Shown here in pieces: positions 34,113 to 43,132 of a stretch of DNA of 64,000 nucleotides (position 1 is its first letter; each line of letters begins with the position of its first letter). The position numbers and the translations under genes are program-made. Under the pieces are notes generated by a model. That model did no database searches, was not told where the DNA came from, and saw only the letters and a program-made list of their open reading frames with translations. The DNA is from Pseudomonas faucium (lineage in GTDB: Bacteria > Pseudomonadota > Gammaproteobacteria > Pseudomonadales > Pseudomonadaceae), in NCBI RefSeq assembly GCF_021602585.1, contig NZ_BQIP01000027.1, positions 1-64,000 on the forward strand. Direction: 5' to 3'.

Positions 34113-35807
34113 TCACACACCCTCCTGCGGCATGACCGCGAAATTCCAGTCATCGGTGAACGGCTGGCCGATGTCGGCAACCAGGGGCGCGCCCTGGAAC
34201 AGCGTGATGCGCACCCAGCGGCTGGATTTCGGGTCGAACTTGCCGGCGCCGAAAAACGCCAGCTTGCAGCGCAGCAGGTGGATCGGCAGCATGCCCTCGG
34301 CCAGCAGGTTGGCGCGGATCTCGCCATAGGCGGTGCGCGCCATGCCTTGCAGGCGGCGGACCGTGCCCTTGAAGCCGGGTTGGGCGATCAGGAAATGCGC
34401 CGTCAGCGCCTGGGGCTGGGTGCCCAGGTGGGCGAGCAGGGCGCTGTGGCAGCGCTGGATATTGCGCGCGATGCCCAGCTGCATTTCCTTCTCGGCGCCC
34501 GGCTCCTGGTGGCGCATGCCTAGGCGGGGTTCTTCTTTTTCCGCAGAGCGGTACCAGAAGAAGTGCTCGGCCTGCACGTCGCTGAAGTCGTAGGCCAAGG
34601 CCCAGGCATAGTGCTGTTCGATCAGCTCGCGCAGCTGCGCAAGCGGCATCTGCGCATCCAGCTGGCAGCCTTCGACCACGCCCATCTGCTCGGCCAGCGG
34701 CGTGACCTGTTCGGGGTACAGCTCCAGCAGCAGGCTGACCAGCAGCTCCTGGCAACCGACCCCGGCCTGGGCTTCGCTCCAGCCCTGCAGGCGCTGCCAG
34801 AGGCCGGCGCTGCAGGCTTGGGTGTCGAGCCAGTCGCCGAGGCGGGCGAGCTCGGCGAGGGTGCGCAGGTCTTGCTCGTGCTGGCGCTGGTCTTCGGTGC
34901 AGGTCTGCGCAAGGTGCGCCTGGGCCCTGGCCAGCAGCGCGCGCAGGCGGGCCAGCCTTTCAGGGCTCGGAGCTTGTGCCAGCACCAGGGCCAATGCGCG
35001 TTCCCGTGTGGCGATCCAGCGCTCGACGAGCTGCGGGTGGTTGATCAGAAACGGCGCCATCCCCAACCCGGTGGCATTGCCGACCCCCAGGTAACGCTGC
35101 AGCGCCGGCGCCAACGGCACCGCCCGTTGCGGAGCGAGGGCGCGGGCCATGTGCTCGATCTGCTCGATGCTGAAATGGCGCAGCAGGTACACCGTGAACA
35201 TCTGCGCGCTGAACGGCTGGTCGAAGTCCGGGTTGCCCTGCAGGCAGGCGAAGTCGGCGATGCCGAACTTGCCATTGCCGTACACCGCGGTGGTGCGGTA
35301 CAGGTAGCCGACTTCGGCCAGCTGGCGCGGGTCGGGCTGGTTGCCTTCGGCCAGCGCCGCGAGGAAGCGGTCGAAGTTGCGCAGGCTGCGGTTGGCCCGC
35401 GACAGCACCAGCACCCGGGCATCGAAGCGGCCGGCTTCCTGCAGCGGCACATTGCGCTGCAGGTCGGCCAGTTGCGCCGCGTCGACGTCACCTGCCAGCA
35501 GCACGAAGGCCACGTCCCACTGGTCGGCGATCACCCGGTCGCTGCGCTTTTCCGGCGGCAGGTAGGCCGAGAAGATCACGCAGTGGTAGTGCGCGTTGGG
35601 CGTGTCGATGCGGTAGATGGCGGTGCCGAAGCCGTTGCCGTCGAGGTCGAAGCGGCTGCGGCTGATCTGCCAGCGCTGGTTCATCATCCGCCGCAGGCTG
35701 CTGCGCACGAAGCTCAAGGGGCTCTGGAAGTGGCTGCCCAGGCGAGCCAGGTCCATGACCTGGCTGGCCGGGCGCAGCCCTGTGGGGGCGAACGCGGGGT
35801 TGCTCAT
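34113..35807 (-). CDS. Uncharacterised 564-residue protein in the BCCT/ALDH operon
   Basis: I do not recognise the family. It is a soluble-looking protein without signal peptide or membrane segments (MSNPAFAPTGLRPASQVMDL). The middle is a long helical, Leu/Arg/Gln-rich part (about residues 220-400). The C-terminal region has conserved-looking blocks such as AHFLIAQPGFKGTVRRLQGM and FFGAGKFDPKSSRW. The start at 35807 has caggt upstream; 35831 and 35828 are alternatives that nearly touch the BCCT stop. It lies between the carrier and DUF3726, so a role in processing the carried substrate is inferred. Confidence 0.7.
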   Translation of the reverse strand: MSNPAFAPTGLRPASQVMDLARLGSHFQSPLSFVRSSLRRMMNQRWQISRSRFDLDGNGFGTAIYRIDTPNAHYHCVIFSAYLPPEKRSDRVIADQWDVAFVLLAGDVDAAQLADLQRNVPLQEAGRFDARVLVLSRANRSLRNFDRFLAALAEGNQPDPRQLAEVGYLYRTTAVYGNGKFGIADFACLQGNPDFDQPFSAQMFTVYLLRHFSIEQIEHMARALAPQRAVPLAPALQRYLGVGNATGLGMAPFLINHPQLVERWIATRERALALVLAQAPSPERLARLRALLARAQAHLAQTCTEDQRQHEQDLRTLAELARLGDWLDTQACSAGLWQRLQGWSEAQAGVGCQELLVSLLLELYPEQVTPLAEQMGVVEGCQLDAQMPLAQLRELIEQHYAWALAYDFSDVQAEHFFWYRSAEKEEPRLGMRHQEPGAEKEMQLGIARNIQRCHSALLAHLGTQPQALTAHFLIAQPGFKGTVRRLQGMARTAYGEIRANLLAEGMLPIHLLRCKLAFFGAGKFDPKSSRWVRITLFQGAPLVADIGQPFTDDWNFAVMPQEGV

Positions 35808-35834
35808 TGTTGTTGTACCTGCATGCATCATGGT

Positions 35835-37385
35835 TCAGACGCCTTGTTCGCGGGCCATGTGCCGGGCGATGCGCACGGCATCCCACAACGCTGGCAGAAT
35901 CACCAGCGACACCGGCACCGCGGTGATGACGATAAAGGATTGCAAGGCCGTGACACCGCCTGCGCCGATGGTGATCAGCACCACCGCCGCCAGGCCCATG
36001 CCGATGGCCCAGAAGCCGCACAGCCATTTCTTCGGTTTGTCGTTGCTGGACATCGCCAGGGCCACGGTGAAGGCCATGGCATCACCATTGGTGGCCACCG
36101 AAATGAAGCTCAGAAACAGGAACAGCGCGCTGATCAGGCCGCCCCACGGCAGGTTCTGGGTCACCCCCAGCAGCAGGTCCTCGGCCTGGGTGCCATGGGC
36201 GGTGACGATGCCGGGGGTCTGCAGTTCCAGGCCGATGCCGGTGCCGCCGACCACGGTGAACCAGAACATGGTCACCAGCGGGGCGATGATCGACAAGGTC
36301 ATGATGATCTCGCGAATGGTGCGGCCCCGCGAGATCCGCGCGACGTACAGCGCCACCATGGGGGCATAGCCGATGAACCAGCCCCAGTAGAACACCGTCC
36401 ACCAGTCCAGCCACTTAGGGTCGGCGCGGAACAGCGTCATCGGGATGAACTGCTCGACGTGCAGGGCAAAGGCCGCCGGGAAGCCGCCGAGGATGAACAG
36501 CGTCGGCCCGCACAGCACCATGAACAGCGCCAGGCCGATCATCAGCCACACGTTGATCTCGCTGACGAAACGGATGCCCTTGAGCCCCACCAGGCACGAC
36601 ACCGTGTACATCGCCGTGACCAGGACGATGGTCAGCGACTGGGTGACGATGCCATTGGGCACGCCCCACACTGCGTGCATGGCGCTGCTGATCTGCAGGC
36701 CCAGAAAGCCGATCGGGCCGATGGTGCCGGCGACCACGGCGATGATCGAGGTGGCGTCGGCCAGGGTGCCGATCGGCCCTTTCAGCGCACGCTCGCCGAA
36801 CAGCGGGTAGAGCAGGGTGCGCGGGGCCAGCGGCAGGCCCTTGTCGTAGTGCAGGTGCATCAGCACGATCGCCAGCAGGCTGCCGAGCACCGCCCAGGCA
36901 AGAAAGCCCCAGTGCACGAACGACTGCGCCAGCGCCGCGGTGGCTGCTGCTTCGCTGTGCGGCTGCACGCCGGCGAACAGCGGCGGTGGGCTGGCAAAGT
37001 GCATCAGCGGCTCGGCCGCCGCCCAGAACGCGCCGCCACCGGCGAGCAGGGCGCACATGATCACCGCGATCCAGTTGAAGGTGCTGATGTCCGGGCGCTG
37101 GTCGACGCCGCCCAGGCGCACCCGCCCGCAGCGCGAGAAGCCGATCACCAGGCTGACCGCGAAGGTCGCCAGCATCAGCACCTGCCAGTACAAGCCAAAG
37201 AACCGCGTCGACCAGGCGAACAACGTGTTGACCAGCGCCGACACCGCGTCGATGTCGACCAGCGCCGCAACCAGGAACGCGGCCAGGAAACCGCCGCTGA
37301 TCAGAAACAGCGGCCAGTCGATGTCCCGCGCCAGCGGCAGGCCCAGGGCCTGGCCTTCGGCCGGCAGGGTGGTGGGGTTTTTCAT
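35835..37385 (-). CDS. BCCT family transporter (betaine/carnitine/choline type)
   Basis: A 516-residue inner-membrane carrier with about 12 membrane segments. The family's core aromatic segment is visible as FRADPKWLDWWTVFYWGWFIGYAPMVALYVARISRGRTIRE, where the Trp cage binds quaternary ammonium groups (quoted in part: WWTVFYWGWFIGYAP). The ATG at 37385 has ggagg 5 bases upstream. It is part of the operon with a dipeptidase-like protein and ALDH. The likely cargo is a betaine- or carnitine-like compound, inferred from the family. Confidence 0.9.
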   Translation of the reverse strand: MKNPTTLPAEGQALGLPLARDIDWPLFLISGGFLAAFLVAALVDIDAVSALVNTLFAWSTRFFGLYWQVLMLATFAVSLVIGFSRCGRVRLGGVDQRPDISTFNWIAVIMCALLAGGGAFWAAAEPLMHFASPPPLFAGVQPHSEAAATAALAQSFVHWGFLAWAVLGSLLAIVLMHLHYDKGLPLAPRTLLYPLFGERALKGPIGTLADATSIIAVVAGTIGPIGFLGLQISSAMHAVWGVPNGIVTQSLTIVLVTAMYTVSCLVGLKGIRFVSEINVWLMIGLALFMVLCGPTLFILGGFPAAFALHVEQFIPMTLFRADPKWLDWWTVFYWGWFIGYAPMVALYVARISRGRTIREIIMTLSIIAPLVTMFWFTVVGGTGIGLELQTPGIVTAHGTQAEDLLLGVTQNLPWGGLISALFLFLSFISVATNGDAMAFTVALAMSSNDKPKKWLCGFWAIGMGLAAVVLITIGAGGVTALQSFIVITAVPVSLVILPALWDAVRIARHMAREQGV

Positions 37386-37437
37386 GAAGCCTCCGGAAGC
37401 TGCTTTGTTGTTATTGTCGATGCTGTCCGTGCGCGGC

Positions 37438-38424
37438 TCAGGCGTGCGGCGTGCTGGCGGTTTCCAGCAGGCGCAGCCAGTTGAGCCCCATGATCCTGCG
37501 TACATCGTCTTCGGCAAAGCCCCGGGCGCGCAGGCCCCGGGCGATGTTGGGGAAATCGCGGCTGTCGCGGAACCACTGCAGCGGCGCCGGCCAGTTGGCG
37601 TTGTCCTTGGAGCCCTCGCCGTAGTCCTTGTCCTTGCTCCAGCGCCCGTTGCGCATCCATTCCAGCACCGCCAGCGGCTGCGCCTGGCACAGGTCGGTGC
37701 CGATGCCGATGTGCTCCACGCCCATCAGGTCGGCCGTGCGCGCGACCATGTCGCAGAAGCTTTCCAGGCTGCAGGCCGAGGCGTCCTTGAGGTGGAAGGG
37801 GTAGGTGCTGAAGCCCAGCAGCCCGCCGGATTCGGCGATGCCGCGCAGCACCGCGTCAGACTTGTTGCGCTTGGCGGCATGAAAACTTGCCGGGTTGGCG
37901 TGCGACACGATCACCGGCCGGCTGGACAGCTCGATGGCTTGCAGGGTGCTGCGTTCGGCGCTGTGGGACATGTCGATGAGCATGCCGACCCGGTTCATCT
38001 CGGCGATCACCTGGCGGCCGAAGCGGCTGATGCCGTTGTCCTCGCTTTCGTAGCAGCCGCTGGCGAGCAGGCTCTGGTTGTTGTAGGTGAGCTGCATGAC
38101 GAACACGCCGAGCTGGCGAAACACCTCGACCAGGGCAATGTCGTCCTCGATCGGCGAGCAGTTCTGGAAGCCGAAGAAGATGCCCACCCGGCCTTCTTGC
38201 TGGGCCAGGCGGATGTCGCCGGCGCTGCGCACCGGGCGAATCAGCTCGGGCCAGGTCTCGAAGCGGCGGTTCCACTCGCCCAGGCGCGACAGGGTTTCGC
38301 GGGCGTTTTCGTGGTAGGCGATGGTGGCGTGCACCGCGCTCAGGCCACCGGCCTGCATCTGCTGGAATATTTCCGGGCTCCAGTTGGAGTACTGCAGGCC
38401 GTCGATCATCAGGAGGTCGTTCAT
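37438..38424 (-). CDS. Membrane-dipeptidase (M19)-like protein with non-canonical metal site
   Basis: A 328-residue renal-dipeptidase-like TIM barrel. The canonical N-terminal metal motif (His-x-Asp) is missing (MIDGLQYSNW), and the bridging Glu is Gln in FFGFQNCSP. His of MLIDMSHSAERS and VIVSHANPASF and Asp of IGTDLCQ are kept. A similar N-terminus and GFQN are, as I recall, seen in dipeptidase-like proteins encoded near glycine-betaine/dimethylglycine genes in P. aeruginosa. The start at 38424 has aagga 8 bases upstream. It lies between ALDH and the BCCT carrier. Confidence 0.82.
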   Translation of the reverse strand: MNDLLMIDGLQYSNWSPEIFQQMQAGGLSAVHATIAYHENARETLSRLGEWNRRFETWPELIRPVRSAGDIRLAQQEGRVGIFFGFQNCSPIEDDIALVEVFRQLGVFVMQLTYNNQSLLASGCYESEDNGISRFGRQVIAEMNRVGMLIDMSHSAERSTLQAIELSSRPVIVSHANPASFHAAKRNKSDAVLRGIAESGGLLGFSTYPFHLKDASACSLESFCDMVARTADLMGVEHIGIGTDLCQAQPLAVLEWMRNGRWSKDKDYGEGSKDNANWPAPLQWFRDSRDFPNIARGLRARGFAEDDVRRIMGLNWLRLLETASTPHA

Positions 38425-38436
38425 GCTGGTCATCCT

Positions 38437-39879
38437 TCAGGGCCGCAGGTAGGTGGTCTTGACCACGGTGTAGAAGTCGCGGGCGTACTGGCCTTGCTCG
38501 CGCGGGCCGAAGCTGGAGGCTTTGCGCCCGCCGAACGGCACGTGGTAGTCGGTGCCGGCAGTGGGCAGGTTGACCATCACGCAGCCGGTCTGGGCGCGGC
38601 GCTTGAATTCGCTGGCATGGCGCAGGGACTGGGTGATGATGCCGGCGGTCAGGCCGTAGGCGGTATCGTTGAGCGTGGCCAGGGCTTGTTCGAAGCCGCT
38701 GACGCGGATCACGCAGGCGATCGGGCCGAACACTTCCTCGCGGTTGATGCGCATGTCGTTGCGGGTATCGACGAACAACGCCGGGCGCATGTAGTAGCCG
38801 TCGCTCTCCAGCTGCAGGCGTTCGCCGCCTTCGATCAAGGTGGCGCCTTCGGCCTGGGCCAGGCGCAGGTATTCCAGGTTCTGCTCCAGTTGCCGGGCCT
38901 CGGCCACCGGGCCGATCTGCACCCCGGGATGCAGAGCGTGGCCGACCTTGAGCTGGCGCATGCGCAGGCGCAGCGCGTCGACGAAGCGGTCGTGGATGGC
39001 GTCGCAGACGATCAGCCGCGAGGAGGCCGTGCACTTTTGCCCGGTGCCGAAGAACGCGCCATTGAGCGCGCATTCCACCGCCAGCTCGAGGTCGGCGTCA
39101 TCCATCACCACCAGGGCATTCTTGCTGCCCATTTCCAGCTGGCAACGCACCAGGTTGGCGGCGGTGGCGACGGCCACGCGGCGGCCGGTCTGCAGCGAGC
39201 CGGTGAAGGTCAGGGCGTCGATATCGGGCGATTGCACCAGGGTTTCGCCGACGCTGGCGCCACTGCCCATGACCAGGTTGAAGGTGCCATGGGGCAGGCC
39301 TTGGCGGCTGATGATCTCGCTCAGCGCCCAGGCGCTGGCCGGCACCAGGTTGGCCGGCTTGAACACGACGGCGTTGCCGAAGGCCAGGGCCGGGGCGATC
39401 TTCCAGGCGGCGGTGGCCATGGGGAAGTTCCACGGGGTGATGACCCCGACCACGCCCACTGGCTCGCGGTGCACTTCGATGTCGATGCCGGGGCGCACGG
39501 AGCTGGCGGTTTCGCCCATCTGACGCAGCACTTCGGCGGCGTAGTAGTGGAAGAACTGGCCGCTGCGCTGCACTTCGCCGATGCCCTCGGCCAGCGGCTT
39601 GCCTTCTTCACGCGAGAGCAGCTCGCCGAGCTCGGCCTTGCGTGCGATCAGCTCGTCGCCGATGGCCATCAGCACCTGCTGGCGGGCTTCCAGGCCGCTG
39701 GCGGCCCACTGCGGTTGCGCGGCGCGGGCGGCCTGGATGGCTTGCAGGGCCTGCTCGGCGGTGGCCTGGTGGTACTCGCCGATCAGGTCGCCGGTGTCGG
39801 AGGGGCTGTGGTTGGCGATGCAGCCCTGGCCCTCGCACCATTGGCCATCGATGTAGTTCTTGTAGGTGTTGTGTGACAT
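38437..39879 (-). CDS. Aldehyde dehydrogenase family protein
   Basis: A 480-residue NAD(P)-dependent enzyme oxidising an aldehyde to an acid. ITPWNFPMATAAWKIAPAL, the catalytic Glu in LEMGSKNALVV and the nucleophilic Cys in GTGQKCTASSR are all present. The closest types are succinate/2-oxoglutarate-semialdehyde dehydrogenases, but the substrate is not assigned. It is the first gene of the minus-strand operon running to 33025 and is divergent from a LysR gene with a 95-base A/T-rich interval, which should hold the operator. Confidence 0.9.
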   Translation of the reverse strand: MSHNTYKNYIDGQWCEGQGCIANHSPSDTGDLIGEYHQATAEQALQAIQAARAAQPQWAASGLEARQQVLMAIGDELIARKAELGELLSREEGKPLAEGIGEVQRSGQFFHYYAAEVLRQMGETASSVRPGIDIEVHREPVGVVGVITPWNFPMATAAWKIAPALAFGNAVVFKPANLVPASAWALSEIISRQGLPHGTFNLVMGSGASVGETLVQSPDIDALTFTGSLQTGRRVAVATAANLVRCQLEMGSKNALVVMDDADLELAVECALNGAFFGTGQKCTASSRLIVCDAIHDRFVDALRLRMRQLKVGHALHPGVQIGPVAEARQLEQNLEYLRLAQAEGATLIEGGERLQLESDGYYMRPALFVDTRNDMRINREEVFGPIACVIRVSGFEQALATLNDTAYGLTAGIITQSLRHASEFKRRAQTGCVMVNLPTAGTDYHVPFGGRKASSFGPREQGQYARDFYTVVKTTYLRP

Positions 39880-39974
39880 GGATGAAAGCCTCTGTTTGCC
39901 TGGCGTTCATCTTGCGAGCAATATGGGGCAAATAAAAATTAATAAAAAAAATGCTTTGATAAGGAACGCTAACC

Positions 39975-40856
39975 ATGTTGCCCGAGCTGAAAATCGCCCA
40001 GCTGCGCTACTTCGTGCTGGTCGCCGAACTCAAGAGCTTCCATGCCGCCGCCCGCCAGGCCTGCCGCACCCAGCCGGCAATCTCGCTGGCGGTGCGCGAG
40101 CTCGAGCAGAAGCTCGACCAGGCCCTGGTCGAGAAGGGCGGTGGCCGGGTGGAGCTGACGCCCTTCGGCGAGCACTGCCTGCCGCTGTTTCGCGGCCTGC
40201 TCGAACACCACGACCGCATCGCCCGCGAGGTGACCCTGCTGGCCCACCACGAAATCGGCCAGGTCAGCATCGCCACCGTGCCCTCGGTGGCCAGCCGCCT
40301 GCTGCCGGGGCCGTTGGCGCGCTTCGTGGCCGAGCACCCGAACGTGCAGGTGAGCATCCAGGACGCCACGGCCGAGCGGGTGCAACAGCTGCTGGCCCAG
40401 GGGCAGGTGGATTTCGGCATCAGCAGCCTGTGGGCGCAGGACGAGCAGCTCGACTTCGCGCCGCTGCTGCACGACCAGGTGGGCGTGGTGTGCCGCGCCG
40501 ACCACCCGTTGGCGCAGGCCGGCGCGCCCTTGCACTGGTCGCAGCTGCAGGGGCTGGCGATGGTGCGCAACGGCACCTCGCGGCTGCTGGAGGGCAGCGA
40601 GGCCGAGGCGCTGCTGGCGCACAGCCGCTTGTTCGTGTCCAACATGATTTCGCTGATCGCCATGCTGGAGCAGGGCGTGGGCATCAGCACCTTGCCTTAC
40701 CTGGCCTTCCCCCAGGAGAACGAAAAACTTGCCTTCCTGCCCCTGGCGGCGCCCAAGGTCGAACGGCAGATCGGCCTGCTGACACGCAAGGGGCGCAGCC
40801 TGTCGCCGGCCGCGCAGGCGCTGCGCGAATTTCTGCAGGCGCAGATGGCGGGCTGA
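39975..40856 (+). CDS. LysR-family regulator divergent from the ALDH operon
   Basis: 293 residues: helix-turn-helix (IAQLRYFVLVAELKSFHAAARQACRTQPAISLAVRELE), then an effector-binding domain (GQVSIATVPSVASRLLPGPL). It sits head-to-head with the aldehyde dehydrogenase gene, the classic layout for LysR control of a catabolic operon. tttgcc (39895-39900) and ggcaaa (39927-39932) are inverted hexamers in the shared interval. The inducer is unknown. Confidence 0.88.
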   Translation: MLPELKIAQLRYFVLVAELKSFHAAARQACRTQPAISLAVRELEQKLDQALVEKGGGRVELTPFGEHCLPLFRGLLEHHDRIAREVTLLAHHEIGQVSIATVPSVASRLLPGPLARFVAEHPNVQVSIQDATAERVQQLLAQGQVDFGISSLWAQDEQLDFAPLLHDQVGVVCRADHPLAQAGAPLHWSQLQGLAMVRNGTSRLLEGSEAEALLAHSRLFVSNMISLIAMLEQGVGISTLPYLAFPQENEKLAFLPLAAPKVERQIGLLTRKGRSLSPAAQALREFLQAQMAG

Positions 40857-40959
40857 CGCTCAGCCGTTGGTGGCATGGCTGAGCAGGCTGTCGGCATCGG
40901 TGCCGCTGCTTCGCTGAGGTATGATGCCGGTCCGTGTCCCAGAGCCTGCCGTGCCTTTC

Positions 40960-41724
40960 ATGACTGCCTTCTACCTGAAATTTCTCATCACCCCCACGCT
41001 CATGCTGGCCATCTCCTTGGCGTCCAAGCGCTGGGGCACCAAGATTGGCGGCCTGCTCTCGGGCCTGCCGGTCACCTCGGCGCTGGTGATCCTGTTTCTG
41101 AGCCTGGAGCAGGGCGCGGGGTTCGCCTTGCAGGCTGTGCCCGGGGCCTTGGCGGGGCTGGCTGCGGTTCAGGCCACCTACCTGTTCTACTTCCTGGTGA
41201 CGCGGCGGGTTTCGGCGCTCATCGGTTGCCTGGCGGCGTTGGCGGTGTACGCGGTCAGCGCCTGGCTGATGAGCCGGCTGGGGGTGCTGACGGCTTCTGT
41301 TGCAGTGACCCTGGCGCTGCTCAGCGTGATCATCGTGGTCACCCGGCCCAAGGCTGACAGTGCCCCGCCCAAGGTGGTGGCGTTGCCGCGTTGGGTCATC
41401 CCCATGCGCATGCTCACGGCCACCTTGCTGCTGGTGGCGATCACGGCCAGTGCCCAGTGGCTGGGGCCGGTGGCCAGCGGCTTGCTGGCGCCGATCCCGG
41501 TTATTGCCTGGCCGCTGGCGGTGTTCGCCCACGTTCAGGGCGGGCACCAGGAGCTGGGGGCGATCGTGCGCGGCAATGCCATTGGCGCGGTGGGCATGCT
41601 GGGCTTCTACCTGGCCGTGAAGGCCTCGATCGAAACCTGGGGCACGCTGCCATCGATCGCCACCGCCGTGGTGCTGGCGGTGGCGGCGACCTTCCTGTTG
41701 GCGCGCCTGCTGGACCGGCGCTAG
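40960..41724 (+). CDS. Uncharacterised integral membrane protein
   Basis: A 254-residue protein with about eight hydrophobic helices (MTAFYLKFLITPTLMLAISL). A repeated layout is visible: GGLLSGLPVTSALVILFLSL in the first half and GLLAPIPVIAWPLAVFAHVQ in the second. This suggests two inverted four-helix repeats like small carriers. No family was recognised. The ATG at 40960 is chosen; GTG 40951 and ATG 40921 are in frame. It converges with the MHS carrier 8 bases away. Confidence 0.7.
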   Translation: MTAFYLKFLITPTLMLAISLASKRWGTKIGGLLSGLPVTSALVILFLSLEQGAGFALQAVPGALAGLAAVQATYLFYFLVTRRVSALIGCLAALAVYAVSAWLMSRLGVLTASVAVTLALLSVIIVVTRPKADSAPPKVVALPRWVIPMRMLTATLLLVAITASAQWLGPVASGLLAPIPVIAWPLAVFAHVQGGHQELGAIVRGNAIGAVGMLGFYLAVKASIETWGTLPSIATAVVLAVAATFLLARLLDRR

Positions 41725-41732
41725 GCCGTGCC

Positions 41733-43043
41733 TCAGGCGTAGCTGGGCTGCAGCAGCGGGCTGCGGCGGCGCATCAGCAGCAGCACGCAGGCGAACGAGA
41801 TGAACGCCAGCAGCGAGTAGAACAGCGCCAGCGGCCACCACTGGCCCGCGGCCTGGCCGGCGATCAGCGTGCCGACCATCGGTGTGGTGCCACCGATCAA
41901 TGCGCCGCAGGCCTGGTACGCCAGCGAGATCCCCGAATAGCGCTGGTACACCGGGAACACGTTGACGATATAGCCGGCGATCACCGCGTAGAACGCCGAG
42001 GAGAACACCTTGGCCAGCGAAATGCCGAGGATGATCATGCTGTTCTGCCCGCTGGCCACCAGGCTGAACATGGCATAGGGCACCAGCATGCTGGCGGCGG
42101 AGGTCAGCAGCAGGAAGCGCCCGGCGCCGACCTTGTCCGCCAGCCACGCGGCGATGGGCTGGTTGATCAGTTGCACGATGGCCACCACCGACAGGCACTC
42201 GAGGATCACCGAGCTCTTGATGCCCAGGTACTGGGTGGCGTAGGCGATCATGAAGGTGTTGGTGAAGTAGGCCGAGGAAATGCCGATGGAGCAGGCACCC
42301 ATCACCAGCAGGATCAACGGCCAGGCATCGCGAACCACGCTCTTGACCGGCGACTGCTCGGGCTTTTCCTGCTTGGCCTGGGCTTCGAACTCGGGCGATT
42401 CGTGCACGCCGCGGCGGATCACGAACGCCAGCAGCAACAGCAGCACACTGCCCAGGAACGGCAGGCGCCAGCCCCAGCTGTAGAGGTCGGCATCGGGCAG
42501 TTCGGTGATCAGGCGAAACACCATCAGCGACAGCACCAGGCCCGCCGGGCTGCCCAGCTGGGCGAACGAGGCGTAGAAGCTCTTCTTGCCCTCGGGCGCA
42601 TGCTCACTGGCCAGCAGCACCGCACCGCCCCATTCGCCACCCACGGCGATGCCTTGCAGGATGCGCAGGGCCACCAGCAGCACCGGCGCCAGCAAGCCGA
42701 CCTGCTCGAACGAAGGCAGCAGGCCGATGCCGACTGTGGAAACCCCCATCAGCACCAGGGTAAGAATCAGCGAATACTTGCGCCCGAAGCGGTCGCCCAG
42801 GTGGCCGAAGATCACCCCACCCAGCGGGCGGGCGAGAAAGCCCACCGCCAGGGTGGCGAACGACGACAAGGTGCCCACCAGCTGGCTGCTGCCGGGGAAG
42901 AACACATGGCTGAAGATCAGCGCCGAGGCGGTGGCGTAGATATAGAAGTCGAACCATTCGATCAGGGTGCCGAGAAACGACCCGGCGGCGGCGCGGATGG
43001 GTTGCCGCGCGCGGGTGGGCGATGCGTGGGGTGAAGTGGACAT
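41733..43043 (-). CDS. MFS transporter, metabolite:H+ symporter (MHS) family
   Basis: A 436-residue inner-membrane symporter. The MHS hallmarks are an early GTLIEWFDFYIYATASALIF segment, the loop GHLGDRFGRK and RILQGIAVGGEWGGAVLLASE. Substrates in this family are carboxylates, betaines or aromatic acids. The ATG at 43043 has aaaggaagc upstream. It lies 89 bases downstream of the amidase gene on the same strand and was probably cotranscribed; the carrier would import the amide. Confidence 0.9.
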   Translation of the reverse strand: MSTSPHASPTRARQPIRAAAGSFLGTLIEWFDFYIYATASALIFSHVFFPGSSQLVGTLSSFATLAVGFLARPLGGVIFGHLGDRFGRKYSLILTLVLMGVSTVGIGLLPSFEQVGLLAPVLLVALRILQGIAVGGEWGGAVLLASEHAPEGKKSFYASFAQLGSPAGLVLSLMVFRLITELPDADLYSWGWRLPFLGSVLLLLLAFVIRRGVHESPEFEAQAKQEKPEQSPVKSVVRDAWPLILLVMGACSIGISSAYFTNTFMIAYATQYLGIKSSVILECLSVVAIVQLINQPIAAWLADKVGAGRFLLLTSAASMLVPYAMFSLVASGQNSMIILGISLAKVFSSAFYAVIAGYIVNVFPVYQRYSGISLAYQACGALIGGTTPMVGTLIAGQAAGQWWPLALFYSLLAFISFACVLLLMRRRSPLLQPSYA

Positions 43044-43132
43044 GGGGCTTCCTTTGACTGTTATTGGCATTGTTCAAAAGGCATCAAGCCGGCGTTGTGT
43101 GTGCGTCTGTCGCGCCTTGCCAGCGTTGCGGG

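Noticed and set aside
34563-39876. Very long plus-strand open frames (over 970 codons each) opposite the BCCT/ALDH operon
   Set aside because: They mirror well-supported minus-strand genes, have His/Gln/Ala-biased low-complexity composition and match no family. They are GC-rich antisense shadows.
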